Under the pieces are notes generated by a model that was given only the letters and a program-made list of their open reading frames with translations, was not told where the DNA came from and did no database searches. From the NCBI RefSeq assembly GCF_016808335.1, contig NC_053142.1, forward strand, positions 4,990,903-5,054,902: a stretch of 64,000 bases of DNA, in the 5' to 3' direction. Positions 34,971 to 46,365 of the stretch are shown here, piece by piece. Made by a program: the position numbers and the translations under genes. The DNA is from Panicum virgatum. Taxonomy: Eukaryota > Streptophyta > Magnoliopsida > Poales > Poaceae. The first letter of the stretch is position 1, and the number at the start of each line of letters is the position of its first letter.

Positions 34971-37900
34971 ATGACATCCCTCGTCCGTCCCCGTTTCCAG
35001 ACCGAGGCGGAACTAGACGTGGTGCGCCACCTGCTTGGGTGGAGTCCACGGGAGACCGCCTAGGGAATTCGAGCGAGCTCGGTTCCCCTCTGCGATCTGC
35101 GCACCAGGGAATTTGTGCTGTTCGTTTCGCACATTTCCACCGGCGTGGGGCTGCCAATTTCTTCGTTCCTCCTGCTGCTGATGGAGGATTTCAGCCTCCA
35201 GCTCCAGCATCTCACGCCCCACTCCATCCTCCTAACGCCGAGCTTCGTCCACCTATGTGAGGTGTTTGTGGGGGTGCGGCCCTGCGTCATCCTCTTCCGC
35301 TACTTCTTCGTCCTGGTGAAGTCCGGGAAGTGCAAGGATGAAGTTGGGGCGTAATACTTCCAGACAAGGAACGGCCTGCAGACGCCGTACATCCCAGACC
35401 TCACTGGCGGAAAGTGGGAGGATTGGCGCAGGGAGTGGGTGATTGCCACCGCCGCCGCCAACGAGTGCCTCGTCATGCCGACCGAGGGGCCCGCCTCCGA
35501 CCGCCAGTCCTGGAGGGCCAAGCCATCCCTGCCGTCGGCGTTTGACCCTGTGCTTAGCAAGATTAGGACGCTGGCGGAGAGCGGCCTCATCTCGCTGCAT
35601 GTGCTCTGGGACTTCTTGAAGCGCCGGATCGCCCCTCTGAAGCAGCGGCCACGTCCTGCCTGGAGCTTCACCGGCCCCCAAGACTGTAGCAGGACCCACC
35701 GCAGGGAGGACAGCGATCTGACCCAAGAAGGCCTGGAGGTCGTGGTGCGGGCGGTGACGGGGGAGATCTTCGTCCTGGAGCACCTGATCCTCCCTCAGGA
35801 CGTCGTTCCCCTCTGCGAGGACTCGAGCCTGAGGGCTACGGTGCTGGCCACTCTGCCGACCCTTGACGACGGCGGTCTGTCACCGCGCCAAATGGGAGGC
35901 GACCCCAACCGCGGCATCCAGATCCCCGGCGCGACTGGGGACCTGGCCCAGACTGGCGCCACGAGGTCCGACCCTTCTGCCAAGGGCAAGCAGGCCGTGG
36001 CTGGTAGCTCTGCCCCGAGCGGTCCCAGCCCGGGCCGAAGCAGCTCCGTCGCTCAGCCGGTGGAGGTGAGCCGGCGCAGGTTGCACCATTGCGACATGAC
36101 CCCAGTTATGGAGCCCACCGCAAAACACCAGAGGACCGCTGAGGATGCGGGCTAGGGTAGCTCCCGGGCCCCTGGCTCACGTGGGACCCCTAGTGTAGCT
36201 GCGCCGCCACCACCACCGCCGGAACATGCCTCTTCCCGGCGGCAGCAGCAGCAACAACAACCTCCACCACCACCGCCACCACAAGGGCAGCTGCTACTGC
36301 CACGAGGTGCGCCTCCGCCACCGCCGCCGGAGTAGCAAGAGTGATCGCCGCATCGTACGATGCTCTCGTCTCAGCAGCAGACAGCGCCACCACCACCTCC
36401 GGCGCCACGACAGCAGGAGCAGCAGCGGCTGCAGGATGATCTGGTGCCACCACCACCACCGCATCAGCAGGATCCGGCGCCGCTGCCACCACGGCACCAG
36501 CGGTCGCCCAGCCTCCGTGGACGCTGGAGACCCGGCGCTTCGGGGTAAGTGTTCTTCCGTTCACTCCCCTTATTCCCGGTGCTTCGCTTTTTGCTGAAGA
36601 GCTTCTTCTCTTCGTTTGCCAGGGCCTCTCGCCTAGGCAGCTCTTCCACCGCCCCTGTTTCATTAGGTGCCAGCTCCGGTGCCAGGCCTGGTTTCCCACA
36701 TCAGACTACCGAGCTAGGCGCCGCTGGTTCGTCAACCCCAACCGGCTCCAGCTCGATGCCTCGAACCACCGAGGGGGTTCCAGCAGGGGTCCAGGCGACC
36801 GGTGCCTCGACGGCAATGGAGGAAGTGACGGTGGATGCGCTAGTGCCAGGCGCAGTGACGCTGGACGCAGTGGCCCCCGAGGCCCCGGCTACGGCGAACA
36901 CGGCGGCAGCGGACGCAGCAACGACGGGCACCCCGGTACCCGAGAGCCCGGCGTCTGCGCCAGATGCTCCCACCCCTAGCTCCCAACCTGCAGCAGAGGA
37001 AGAGCTGGAGGTGGTTCCTGGCAGGTGGCTCTTGTAGGGTCCCCCAGAGGAGGATGTGGTTCCCCTCCCCCGTGTGCTGGCCCGAGTCCGGCGGAAAATA
37101 GAAGAGGCGACTTCTACAGCTGAGGCAGCATTCCGGCGGGAGTGGGCGGCTCTAGAGAGTGAGCATCAGCGCCTTGGCGACTGGCACATTCGCCTGGAGG
37201 AGCGCACGAAGGCCGAGGCCTCCCGTGCTGCCGCCGCCCGGTCCGAGCTTGAGGCCGACCTTGAGTCCTACAGAAAAGGGCTTCGGAAGGTGTTCGACCG
37301 GGAACTCGCGGCGGCGGGACGGGAGAAAGCCCTGGAGCAGCGGGAGGAGGCTATCGCCAAGGAGGAGGCCGGCCTTGCGGCCCAGCGATCCGAGCTCGAG
37401 ACTCGCAGCCAGGGACTCGAGGTCCGGAGGCGGGAGCTCAATGAACTCTCCGAGTCTCTGCATCAATGGCGCGAGGAGTTGCAGGAGACCACCAGCCAGC
37501 AGGCTGTTGCCGAGATGGACCTCGAGGAGGAGAGAAAGTCCCTTGCACGGCGGGAATCTCTCACCACCAGCATGGAGCGTGCCCTTGAGCGCCAGCGCGA
37601 GTCTCTTAAGGCCTACCATGAGAAAGCGGCGCAGAAGGAGGCCTCGCTCCAGGAGAAGACCCGCCAGTTGGAGGCGGCTCAGGTGGCACTGGATGCCCGG
37701 GTGCAGGAGGCGGTCCAGGAGGCAATCCAGAAGCTGCAGGAGGACCAGCACATGGGGGCCTAGCTAATCATCGACTAGGCGGGTGAAGCAAGCTCAGCTC
37801 TGGTGCCACTTGGAATGAGTCCAATCCAAGTGGCGGAGCCGCCAGCTTCAATTGCTGATGCCCTCCCGGTGCTGGACTCTGCTTCAGAGAGACTCCAGCG

Positions 37901-38126
37901 CCTAGATCAGATCCTGGTTGGTCACCTCGAAGCCGAGGGCCGTGAGCTATGCCGGATGGTGGCGGAGTACATTTTGACCTGCATCCGGAGCCACGACCCT
38001 GCCATCTCGCTAACTCCTGTCATTGATGGTCCAGTGGCGGAGACGGAAGCCTCCGCTCGGGAGAGCGTGCAGGAGGTCGTTGACATTGTTGCTATTTATT
38101 TCAAGCGGGAGCCTGCAGAGTCCTGA
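34971..38126 (+). pseudogene. Antisense 'Transposase_28' coiled-coil ORF of the Tat element
   Basis: This plus-strand reading frame is opposite to gag-pol and stays in one frame for 3.1 kb. It starts at ATG 34971 (MTSLVRPRFQTEAELDVVRH). The N-terminal part (about 35100-35700) matches the grass 'putative gypsy-type transposon' domain (Transposase_28): GVGLPISSFLLLLMEDFSLQ, FVGVRPCVILFRYFFVLVKS, KWEDWRREWVIATA and LHVLWDFLKRRIAPL. A proline/glutamine-rich region follows (36200-36540). A 78-bp GT-AG intron (36545-36622) then removes an in-frame stop, and a 200-residue coiled coil (37070-37763) and a tail ending FKREPAES (38126) complete it. Eight exonic stops occur, six of them TAG. The function is unknown; accessory antisense ORFs are known from Tat elements. 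Confidence 0.75.
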
Positions 38127-38576
38127 GCGACGTAGCTGCAAAATGACAGGGGACCGCTGGACCATCGTAGCAGTAGAACCTTCTTTTTTTGTGTATGTAA
38201 AAATACAGTGTATGTAAAAATACAGTATTCGTTGAAATGTAGTGGAAAAATTTTCAACTTAGCTGCTTGCTCATTCGCTCTGGTTTGCTGTACGCAGCAT
38301 AGCAGCGCCCTGGCCCCCTGGTAGATAGGTTCGATTGTTAGAAACTATCTGCCATCTGAGCTGGACCTTTGGTCTGCATGGAGTCGAAAACAGATGCTCC
38401 GGACCCCTTGGTAGGCAGGCTCAATGGTTTGAGGCTAGCTACCACTAGTTAAGGCTTATCCTGCATACCACTCAAAGTCAAAGCTTAGTAGCGGGCCCGC
38501 AGAACCTACTCTGAGCCAGCCCCCAAGCTTGTATGAGTTCCGGACGTTCGGGTGCGCGGGTCCAGGCAGCAGGATG

Positions 38577-38945
38577 CTTGTTACAGAGTGGTGGAGTGTG
38601 TAGGCTTAGGGTACGGAACTAAGCTTAAGCGGCGGCACAGGACTCCGGACCACTCCAGGAAACAAGCACCTCTTCTCCGGACCTGGGTCCCGACGTTCCG
38701 GACCCCTCCTAGCAGTGTGGGAGGTCAGTCTGTCGTACTCGATCCTTTGAGATATGCAACCGGACTTGCCGTGTAGAAGTTAGGAAGCCAACCCTTGAGC
38801 TATAACGAGGTCCGGGCCCCTAATTACCCAGCTCCGGGTACTAGAGCACTTGTTACAGGGTGGTGGAGTGTGCAGGCTGAGGGTACGGAACTAGGCTAAG
38901 CGGCTACACAGGACTCCGGAGCACCCCAGGAAACGAGCACACCCT
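38577..38945. repeat. Tandem duplication in the gypsy spacer
   Basis: The block starting 'cttgttacagagtggtggag' at about 38577 recurs at about 38849, with the shared continuation 'gggtacggaactaag' and 'caggactccgga'. The period is about 272 bp. It lies between the antisense ORF and integrase, in a region rich in 'ggtccgga' motifs. Confidence 0.75.
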
Positions 38946-39175
38946 TTCCAGAGTGGATCCCTAGGGGTCCAGACCCTTCTCCCGGCAGAAGGGGGTCCGG
39001 ACCTGTACGGCAGTCCGTTAGCTCAATTCGGATCTTGGTTGTAACGACAGGGGTGGAAGTCTGCGCGGGTGTTAGAAAGGGAAAAGTTCGTGAATTGAAA
39101 TGTGAAATAAAATATGACACAAAGACAGGACTGGGAGCAAATCTTTCCATTGCAACTTGATATACATGGCTTGCG

Positions 39176-39312
39176 CGATGGATGCCAGAGGCCGGGTTTA
39201 TGAGGTCGGACCTCTACTGCTCTGGGCCGCGCGTTAATGCCAGCCGGTGTACGATGAACGCCAGAGGCCGGGTTTACGAGGACGGACCCCCACCGCTCTG
39301 AACCGCACGCTG
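39176..39312. repeat. Short tandem duplication near the integrase end
   Basis: 'gccagaggccgggtttatga' (39183) recurs as 'gccagaggccgggtttacga' (39260), each followed by a 'ggacggacc' type stretch and 'cgctctg'. The period is about 77 bp. Confidence 0.7.
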
Positions 39313-39354
39313 ATTCTATCTTGTTACAAAGGAAAAGTTCATTTCCTGCTTTGT

Positions 39355-40901
39355 CTAAGCGTAGAACTTACGCAGATGCTCTATGTTCCACGGGTTGGGC
39401 AGCAGCACTCCTTCTTCTGTGGCAAGGCGGACGCATCTAGGCCGGCATACTTCTGTCACCTTGAAGGGACCCTCCCAGCTGGGGGAGAGTTTGTGGAGCC
39501 CTACTCGGTTCAGGATTCGCCTTAGGACCAGGTCCCCAGCCCGGAGCTCCCTACTGTTCATGACTGTTGATGATAGCGCCTGAGCGCCTGGTTGTAGCGT
39601 GCATTTTAGATTGCTGCTCGCCATCTTCGTTTGTCAATGAAGTCCACATCGTCACGGCGCAGTTGTTCCTGCATGGTTTCATCAAAGGCCTGGACCCGTG
39701 GTGAGCCCAGGTGGATTTCTGGGGGAAGGCATGCTTCGGCCCCGTAGACCAGGAAGAATGATGTCTGCCCGGTGGCTCGGCTGGGTGTGGTCCGGTTGCC
39801 CCATAGCACGCACGGAAGCTTATCAACCCATCTTGCACCATGCTTCTTCAAGCAGTTGTAGGTGCGGGTCTTAAGTCCCCTGAGGACCTCTGCATTTGCC
39901 CTCTCGACCTGTCCATTGCTGTGGGGATGTGCTACGGACGCAAAGCATAGGTGGATGCCGATATCCTCGCAGTACTCTTGGAAGAGTCTGCTTTTGAATT
40001 GGGTCCCGTTGTCCGCGATGATGCGGTTTGGGATGCCAAATCTGCACACAATGGACTTGAGGAATGCGACTGCTGATCTTTTGGTGATGTTCACCACAGG
40101 GGTAACCTCTGGCCACTTTGTAAATTTGTCAATGGTGTCGTAGAGGAACCGGTACCCGCCGAGGGCCCGAGGGAATGGCCGCAGGATATCCACGCCCCAC
40201 ACAGCAAACGACCATGAGGGCGGCATCATTTGCAGAGCCTGAGCCGGTGTGTGTATTTGCTTTGTATGGAACTGGCATACTTTGCAGGACCTTACCAGCT
40301 CAGCTGCATCTTGGAGTACTGTCGGCCAGTAGAAGCCATGTCGAAAGGCCTTACCAACAAGCGTGTGAGATGAGGAATGACTTCCACACTCGCCTCCATG
40401 GATCTCCGCGAGTAACTCGCGGTCCTCTTCCCGGGAAATGCACCGCATGAGGATACAATTGGCGCCACGGAGATAGAGATCCCCTACTACCACCGCGTAG
40501 CGTTTAGCCAATCGTACTATGCGCTCAGCGGCTACATCATCTTCAGGAAGGATGTTGTCTTTCAAGTAGTCCCAGATCTCGGAGATCCATGCATCGGGAC
40601 TTCCCTGAGTAATTGGGGGTGGCCCTATGAGGTCTCCGGGATCCTCGGTAGCGCACACGACCCTTGGCGGGCTCCACGGATGGATTGCCGCCGGGATCGC
40701 TAGCTTCGAGGTGCTAGACCGATCCCCTTCACACAGTTCGGCAGGATGGGTGGTAGGTCTCAGCAGCCATCTTTCGAAGACGCCCTCGGGCACGGGTGCC
40801 CAGGTAGATGCTCTCGTGGAGAGGTCATCTGCTGCTGAGTTGAATTCGCGGGGAACATGTTGCAGTTCCAAGACGTCGAAGTCCTTCTCGAGTTTCCTCA
40901 C
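39355..40901 (-). pseudogene. Integrase of the Tat element
   Basis: The frame continues from RNase H (LELQHVPREFNSAADDLSTR). The zinc-binding HHCC domain follows: EIHGGECGSHSSSH, then RSCKVCQFHTK. The catalytic core shows WGVDILRPFPRALGGYRFL (first Asp), GIPNRIIADNGTQFKS (second Asp) and HPHSNGQVERANAEVL (Glu), so the DDE triad is intact. The C-terminal part lies in a second frame (39355-39624) with RAGDLVLRR and PSWEGPFKVTEV, without a chromodomain, as expected for Tat. The two parts are in different frames near 39610, so integrase is broken. Confidence 0.88.
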
Positions 40902-40934
40902 ATGTATGAGGTATGCTGCGAGCTGGGGATTGTT

Positions 40935-41165
40935 GCAATTTCACTCCCCTCGGACCTGCTTAATGATCAGCTGAGAATCTCCCTTCACCAGGAGCTGCCG
41001 GACCCCCATAGACAGGGCTTGTGTCAGGCCAAAGATCAAAGCCTCGTACTCTACCATGTTGTTGGTGGCCTTGAACTCAAGGTGCACCATGTACTTCAGT
41101 TGATCTCCGTTTGGGTCGATGAGAAACCACACTAACTCCGGCCCATTGCTTGCGGATGGACCCAT
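40935..41165 (-). pseudogene. Second (archaeal-type) RNase H of the Tat element
   Basis: This short region carries GPELVWFLIDPNGDQL, LEFKATNNMVEYEALIFGL and VKGDSQLIIKQVRGE. These are conserved blocks of the additional archaeal-type RNase H acquired by the Tat and Ogre lineages. The EYEAL and GDSQL acidic residues are retained. The frame ends at a TGA (40941-40943) and resumes in the integrase frame. Confidence 0.75.
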
Positions 41166-41394
41166 CGAAGAAGAGTGTACAGTGGGGCTTGGTGAAGAAT
41201 GGTGTCCTGACTTCTGGCTCCGGGGTCCGGCGTTAAGGTCCGGACCCCCAGAATTGCTTGGGGAAGGATGCTATGAAATCAGCCAGGATTTGGCATTTGA
41301 CTGCGTGGCGGGGCTGGAATTCCAGCTGGAACTCAGCCAACTCTGCTGCCCACTTGGCGATGTTGCCCGTGGCATTGGAGTTGTGTAGGATCGC

Positions 41395-42720
41395 TCACAG
41401 TGGATAAGAGGTCACTACGACAACTCTGTGCGCCTGGAAATAATGGCGCAGTTTCCTGGACGCAATAAGTATGGCACAGATAAACTTATGTGTCTCAAGA
41501 TACCTGGGCTTCACCTCATGGAGGACTTCGCTGACATAGTAGACTGGCTTCTGGATGGTCCGGACCCTGGCAACCGGGTCCGGCTCACCCTTGTCCACTA
41601 CGTCAGGTCCTTGGGCCCCCAGCGGTTCTGGGTTCCCTCTGGGCTGAGGCTCCTCCGGACCCCCATGTCCAGGGTTCGGACCTTCAGATAGAGCTTTGGC
41701 TACTGGACCCCCATGTCCGTGGTCCGGCTCATCATCCTTGGCCGGGGGGATCCCGGTGTCCCCCTGGCGGGCTTGCTCAGTCCTCTCGGCCACCAGCACC
41801 ATGCTGACCGCCTCTGCAGACGCAGCAAGATACAAAAACAATGTCTCACCTGGCTCTGGAGCCACCAATACTGGCAGTGAGGTGAGGTGCTGCTTCAGTT
41901 CCTGGAAGGCTTGTTCAGCCTCTTCAGTCCAAGAGAATGGACCGGACCTCAACAGCTTGAAGAAGGGGAGAACCCTCTCTGCCAGCCTTGAAATGAAGCG
42001 GCTAAGAGCAGCCAAGGACCTAGTGAGCTTCTGTATGTCCTTGATGCGGCCAGGAGGCCTCATCGCCTGGATCACCTTGATCTTGGCTGGGTTTGCCTCG
42101 ATGTGAGACCAGGAAACCCAGCAGCTTCCCTGCCGAGACACCGAAAACGCATTTCTTGGGATTCAGCTTCGTGCACGTGGTGCGCAGTCGGTCGAAGACG
42201 AGGGACAGGTCCTCGACTAGTGTTGACCCTACCTTAGTTTTGACTACGATGTCATCGACATATACCTCAAATATATCTCTAATTAAATTACAGAAAGTTT
42301 TGTTCATAGCTCGCACAAACGTGGGTAAGGCATTCCGCAGTCCATATGGCATAACAATATAGCAATAAAGTCCATCCACTGTTACAAAAGCAGTATGTTT
42401 CCTATCCTCCCTAGACATCTGTATTTGGTGGAAAAGAGAGTAAGCATCTAGAAAAGACAAAAGGTCACACCCGGAGGTGGAGTCCACAATCTGATCGATA
42501 CGTGGAAGAGGATAGGGGTCTCTGGGACATGCCTTGTTGAGGCTAGTGTAGTCGATGCACATCCGAAACTTCCCATTGGCCTTTGGGACGACAACTGGAT
42601 TGGCCAACCACTCGGGGTGGTGGACCTCCTCGATGAAGCCGGCATGTGGCAGCTTGCAGACTTTTTCACGGATGAAGTTCTACTGCTCCATGGACTGCTT
42701 CTGAGGTTTCTGGCGTACCA
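41395..42720 (-). pseudogene. Reverse transcriptase and first RNase H of the Tat element
   Basis: RT begins near 42720 with an in-frame TAG (42680-42682) in a glutamine-rich start. Motifs are NPVVVPKANGKFRMCIDYT, LLSFLDAYSLFHQI, GLYCYIVMPYGLRNALPTF and the catalytic YVDD box in EVYVDDIVVKT. At about 42100 the family motif FLVSHRGIEANP is shortened by an apparent 8-bp deletion between direct repeats of ATCGAGG, shifting the frame. The continuing frame (41395-42141) holds the RT thumb and RNase H (FSWTEEAEQAFQELKQHL, LFLYLAASAEAVSMVLV, PVYYVSEVLHEVKPRY, RKLRHYFQAHRVVVVT). The element is incapable of reverse transcription as is. Confidence 0.85.
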
Positions 42721-42844
42721 GTTTGGCGTCGGCGTAGATCCTCAGATGGTGCTCGATCACTTCCCTGTGGATCCCGGGCATCTGTGATGGTTCCCAGGCG
42801 AACATGTCCACATTTGCCCGGAGGAAAGTGATGAGCGTGTCTTC

Positions 42845-43729
42845 CTATTTCTCCTCCAGGTTTCCCGCGATGCGGGTGGTCCTGGAGGAGTCCGCTCCGA
42901 CCTGCACGGTCTTCACGGGTACATTATCCGGATCAGATGGCTGAACCTTAGGTGTCCTTGCGGGCGCCCTGGCTCGTGAGGTGGAGGGGGTATCCTCCTC
43001 GTAGCGTGCAGCCTCCGCCGCTAGAGCATGCAGTTTTTCAACTGCAGCGACGACAGCGGTGCGGTCACCCCGCATGGTGAGAACACCAGCAGGGGAAGGC
43101 ATCTTCAAGACCAAGTACCCGTAGTGGGCAATGGCCATGAAGCGGTAGAGCGCCGGCCTGCCAATGATGGCATTGAACGGGAGGTTTACCTCCGCGACGT
43201 CAAACTGGACGTTCTCCGTGCGGAAGTTCTCCTCAGTCCCGAACGTGACCGGTAGAGTGATGCTCCCCAGAGGGAACACCGGGTGTGGGCCCACTCCTGA
43301 GAATGGGCGAGAGGGAGCCAGCTTGGACTCCGAGATCTGCAGCTGCTTGAACGCTGCATAGCTGATGACGTTGAGGCCAGCCCCGCCGTCGATCAGCACG
43401 TGATAGAGCCTGATGTTGGCTATGATAGGGGCGGTGACTAGAGGTAGTACACCAGCCCCGGCCATGTTCTCCGGGCAGTCAGATGGCCCGAAGGAGATGG
43501 TGGTGTTCCTCCACCTGGGGTGAGGCGCCGGCCTCGGGACCCCCGGCTTCACCGAGAGGACCTCTCGGCGAAGGGTCTTGACATCTCTCCGAGAGACGAG
43601 TTCCGAGCTTTTGCCGTACATCACGTACAACTTCTTGCGATGCTCGTCCTCGCCAGAGTCGGTGTCGCCATGGCTGTAGACGCCTTTTAGTTCTCGAGTA
43701 GGGGATTGGTACCCCAGCCCCTTCTCCAC
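42845..43729 (-). pseudogene. Aspartic protease region of the Tat element
   Basis: Retropepsin-like domain: YHVLIDGGAGLNVISYAAF carries the active-site Asp in the D-G-G variant common in grass Tat elements instead of D-S/T-G. FNAIIGRPALYRFMAIA is the second conserved ILG/IIGR motif. The upstream linker (SGEDEHRKKLYVMYGKSSEL) is hydrophilic. The protease cleaves the Gag-Pol polyprotein. The frame ends at 42845, separated from RT by stops. Confidence 0.8.
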
Positions 43730-43976
43730 GGCAGTGGCCTCACTATCGGAGGCTTTCTCCTTGCCAGGCCGCTGGCGAGGAGGGGGTCAGCCGTCCTTGG
43801 AGGCCTGCTCACGCCGCCCACTGACCCGCTTCGCGAGTTTCTGGATCTCACGGCAGTCAGCGGCACCGTTCGCATTCTGGCCCTACAGCTACAGCTACCG
43901 CTGCTGCAGCTGGTGCTGCTGCCGCAGCAACTGGGGCTCCAGCCTAAGACCCCCCGCGACCGCGGTTCTTGTTCTT

Positions 43977-45232
43977 CTATTTCTTGCCACCGCCCTGTAC
44001 GGTAGCTCTGGAGCCACCAGCCTCGACGACTCCATCTCGGGGGACTGAGTGCCATGCGCGGCCCTCAGCGGCCCTGGCACACTTGTCGGCCAGGGAGAAA
44101 AGCGTGGTGACACTTTCCACCTCGTGCGTCGCCAGTTTCTCGAGCATCTTCTCATCACGTACTCCCTGATGGAAAGCAGTAATGATAGATGCGTCAGAGA
44201 TATGAGGAATAGTACCTCGTACCTTGGTGAAGCGCGAGATGAATGCCCGGAGTGTCTCTCCGTGTTTCTGCCTCACGGCGTGGAGGTGAGCCTCCACACC
44301 ATGCTGCTGATAAGCACTGGCAAAGTTCGCCGTAAATCTGGCACAGAGCTCCTCCCAGGACTGAATAGTCCTAGGAGTGAGGTTCATGAGCCAAGTCCGG
44401 GCTGGTCCCGTCAAGGCTACATGAAAGTAGCTTGCCATGATAGCATCGTTGCCACCAGCTGCTGTAATGGCGGTGACGTACACCTGCAGAAATTCCGACG
44501 GATTAGTGGTACCGTCGTACTTCTCTGGCAGTTGTGGACAAAACTTGGACGGCCAGGCCACCACGCGGAGATGATCCGCGAGCACGGCACAGCCCACCCC
44601 AGCAACTGGGGCAGCCGCTGGTGCCCGGGCATTTCCTAGGAGCTTGCGTGCCGCTGCATCCAAGTCAGCATTGAGATTGCGGCCCTCGATGTTGAGGCGG
44701 CGTTCTCGCGCCCTTTCCACGAAGATGTGGGCATCCTCACCCATGCGCCTGTGGTTGAGCTCCGCCCGCAGGTCTTCTATTCGCGCACCCCTCACCGTGG
44801 GGGAGCGCACAGATGCCGACGCGCCGCCCTGGCGCCGGTGGTAGGGTACCACTGCATTGCCAGGCAGAGGTCGTTGCCCAGTCCTTACGGAACTGGGAGA
44901 GGCCTGAGCCAGATGGAGGAGACGGTCAACGTCGTCCTGCCACTGCCTCAGGGCGTCTGGTGAGGCTGCAGCAGCCGGAGTGTTGCGAAGCAACACCCAA
45001 GCTGCCGCCAGCGCTCCGCTGCTCGCAACTTGTGAGGGGGCCTTTGACGGGCGCCCTGATTCTCACTGGCGTGCAGCGTGCGCTGCCACCATTGGTGGCT
45101 GCTCCACAGGCACGGTTGCCCCTGGCACAGGAAGACGAGAGGCGCGTGGCGCGGACGACGCCACACCCTCCACCATCTCCACGTCGTCGTCATGGTGGGA
45201 GTGCTCAACCACCTAAACCATGGAGACGAGCA
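43977..45232 (-). pseudogene. gag of the Tat element
   Basis: The main frame is 43977-44996; an acidic N-terminal segment (HSHHDDDVEMVEG, from about 45220) lies in another frame behind stops. The capsid-like retrotransposon gag domain contains LPEKYDGTTNPSEFLQVYV, YFHVALTGPARTWLMNL and SWEELCARFTANF, with the basic tail KCARAAEGRAW. No clean zinc knuckle is visible. Gag forms the cytoplasmic virus-like particle. The open frame begins with GTG, not ATG, so the real start is upstream and lost to frame breaks. Confidence 0.85.
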
Positions 45233-45263
45233 AGAGATGAACTAAAACCAGCTAACCTTAATT

Positions 45264-45283
45264 CCCCTACCTGGCGCGCCAAA
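45264..45283 (-). promoter_or_regulatory. Primer-binding site of the gypsy element
   Basis: On the minus strand, TTTGGCGCGCCAGGTAGGGG lies directly inside the 5' LTR, with the usual TGGCG start of plant gypsy primer sites. The cognate tRNA was not determined. Confidence 0.75.
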
Positions 45284-46365
45284 TGTCGGGTGGTAAACCC
45301 AGCCGGGTAGCAGAATGCACCCGCCTAAGCCCTGAGGGAAAATGATCTCGGGGAGTAGCTAGGATTAGTCCGATCTAGATGCAAGAACACGATGAACTCA
45401 GAAGGTTTAGAGTGGTTCGGGCCGCCGGAGCGTAATACCATACATCCACTGTGTGTTGTATTGCTCGTGCTCACAAGAGATTGCTCAAAAGTGGTTCTAG
45501 CTGGTGAGCTTAGAGTATGTGTCCCCTTTGTCCTGAGACTAGCGTGTGCCCCCCTTTCAAAGTCAAAGGGAGGCACGTACATAGCCGTTGGGACCCCAAC
45601 AGGTGGCCCAACGTGGATGTATTTAAATAACATAACGCCTAGCACTATTATGGTGCTACACCTGGGGAAGATCCTATTCCGGGATTTCGCTGCCTCGTCC
45701 GCATGGATGCACTGACCGGCGCAGATCCTCTGACCGACGTGATCTTGCCCTATCACGTTGGTGCGGCGCTTGCAGCTAGCCGGGTAGGCTGCGCCACACA
45801 TGTTGTTCATACCACATAGCTTGCGGCGTAGGTGCGATGATGGAAAGGGCAGTGCCGTCATATCCATTTAATGTGGCAGACTAACGTGCACGCGTGCGCG
45901 GCGCCTGCAGCTGCACTGTGCACCTTGGTAATATGCGACCAATAGTGGAGTCTGGCAAAGGCTGCACCGTGTTCTGCGGCGGCAGAGCACGCCTCAGCCT
46001 CCTGCATTAAATGCGGTGGGTGGGCGAGTCTTCCGGCGGAAGACTCGTGCCCGCACCCGCGGACACGTGGCCGCTCCGGACCCCTCCTGGGTGAAATGCT
46101 GGTTCCCCGCGCGCCGGGGGGTCCGGATGGCATGGGGGTCCGTGGACCCCCGGCTATCTCGCCGGGCGCTGCCTTCTCTGGGACACGTGGCGTCACCGGA
46201 CCCTCCCCCGAGCAGGGAGCAGGACCGGGGCCGTTGGCCCGGCGAGGTGGACTCCGGACCGTAGGGGTCCGGCTGCCCTGCTCTTCAGCGCGTAGTTTAG
46301 GATAACTATGCGAGTCCTTGCCCAGACGCAGTAGGAGGGGGTAGCCCGGTACCGGGGTACCGACA
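45284..46365 (-). repeat. 5' LTR of the Tat gypsy element
   Basis: The LTR is 1082 bp, TG...CA bounded on the coding strand, and followed leftward by the primer-binding site. It abuts the AAAAT duplication at 46366-46370. Confidence 0.93.

Larger units (their letters stand above)
33241..46365 (-). mobile_element. Ty3/gypsy LTR retrotransposon, Tat lineage, 13.1 kb
   Basis: The LTRs (33241-34323 and 45284-46365) start TGTCGGGTGG and end CGACA. The 5-bp target duplication AAAAT flanks both (33236-33240, 46366-46370). The coding strand is minus: primer site at 45264-45283, then gag, protease, RT, RNase H, a second RNase H, integrase, a long plus-strand ORF region, the polypurine tract and the 3' LTR. 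Two RNase H domains and a long spacer between integrase and 3' LTR define the Tat lineage. LTR divergence is about 4% over the first 330 bp by eye. All genes carry stops or frameshifts. It disrupted the CACTA transposase. Confidence 0.93.

Noticed and set aside
37152..37751. 200-codon minus-strand leucine-rich frame
   Set aside because: It is the shadow of the plus-strand coiled coil. The leucine richness comes from complementary GAG/CAG codons.
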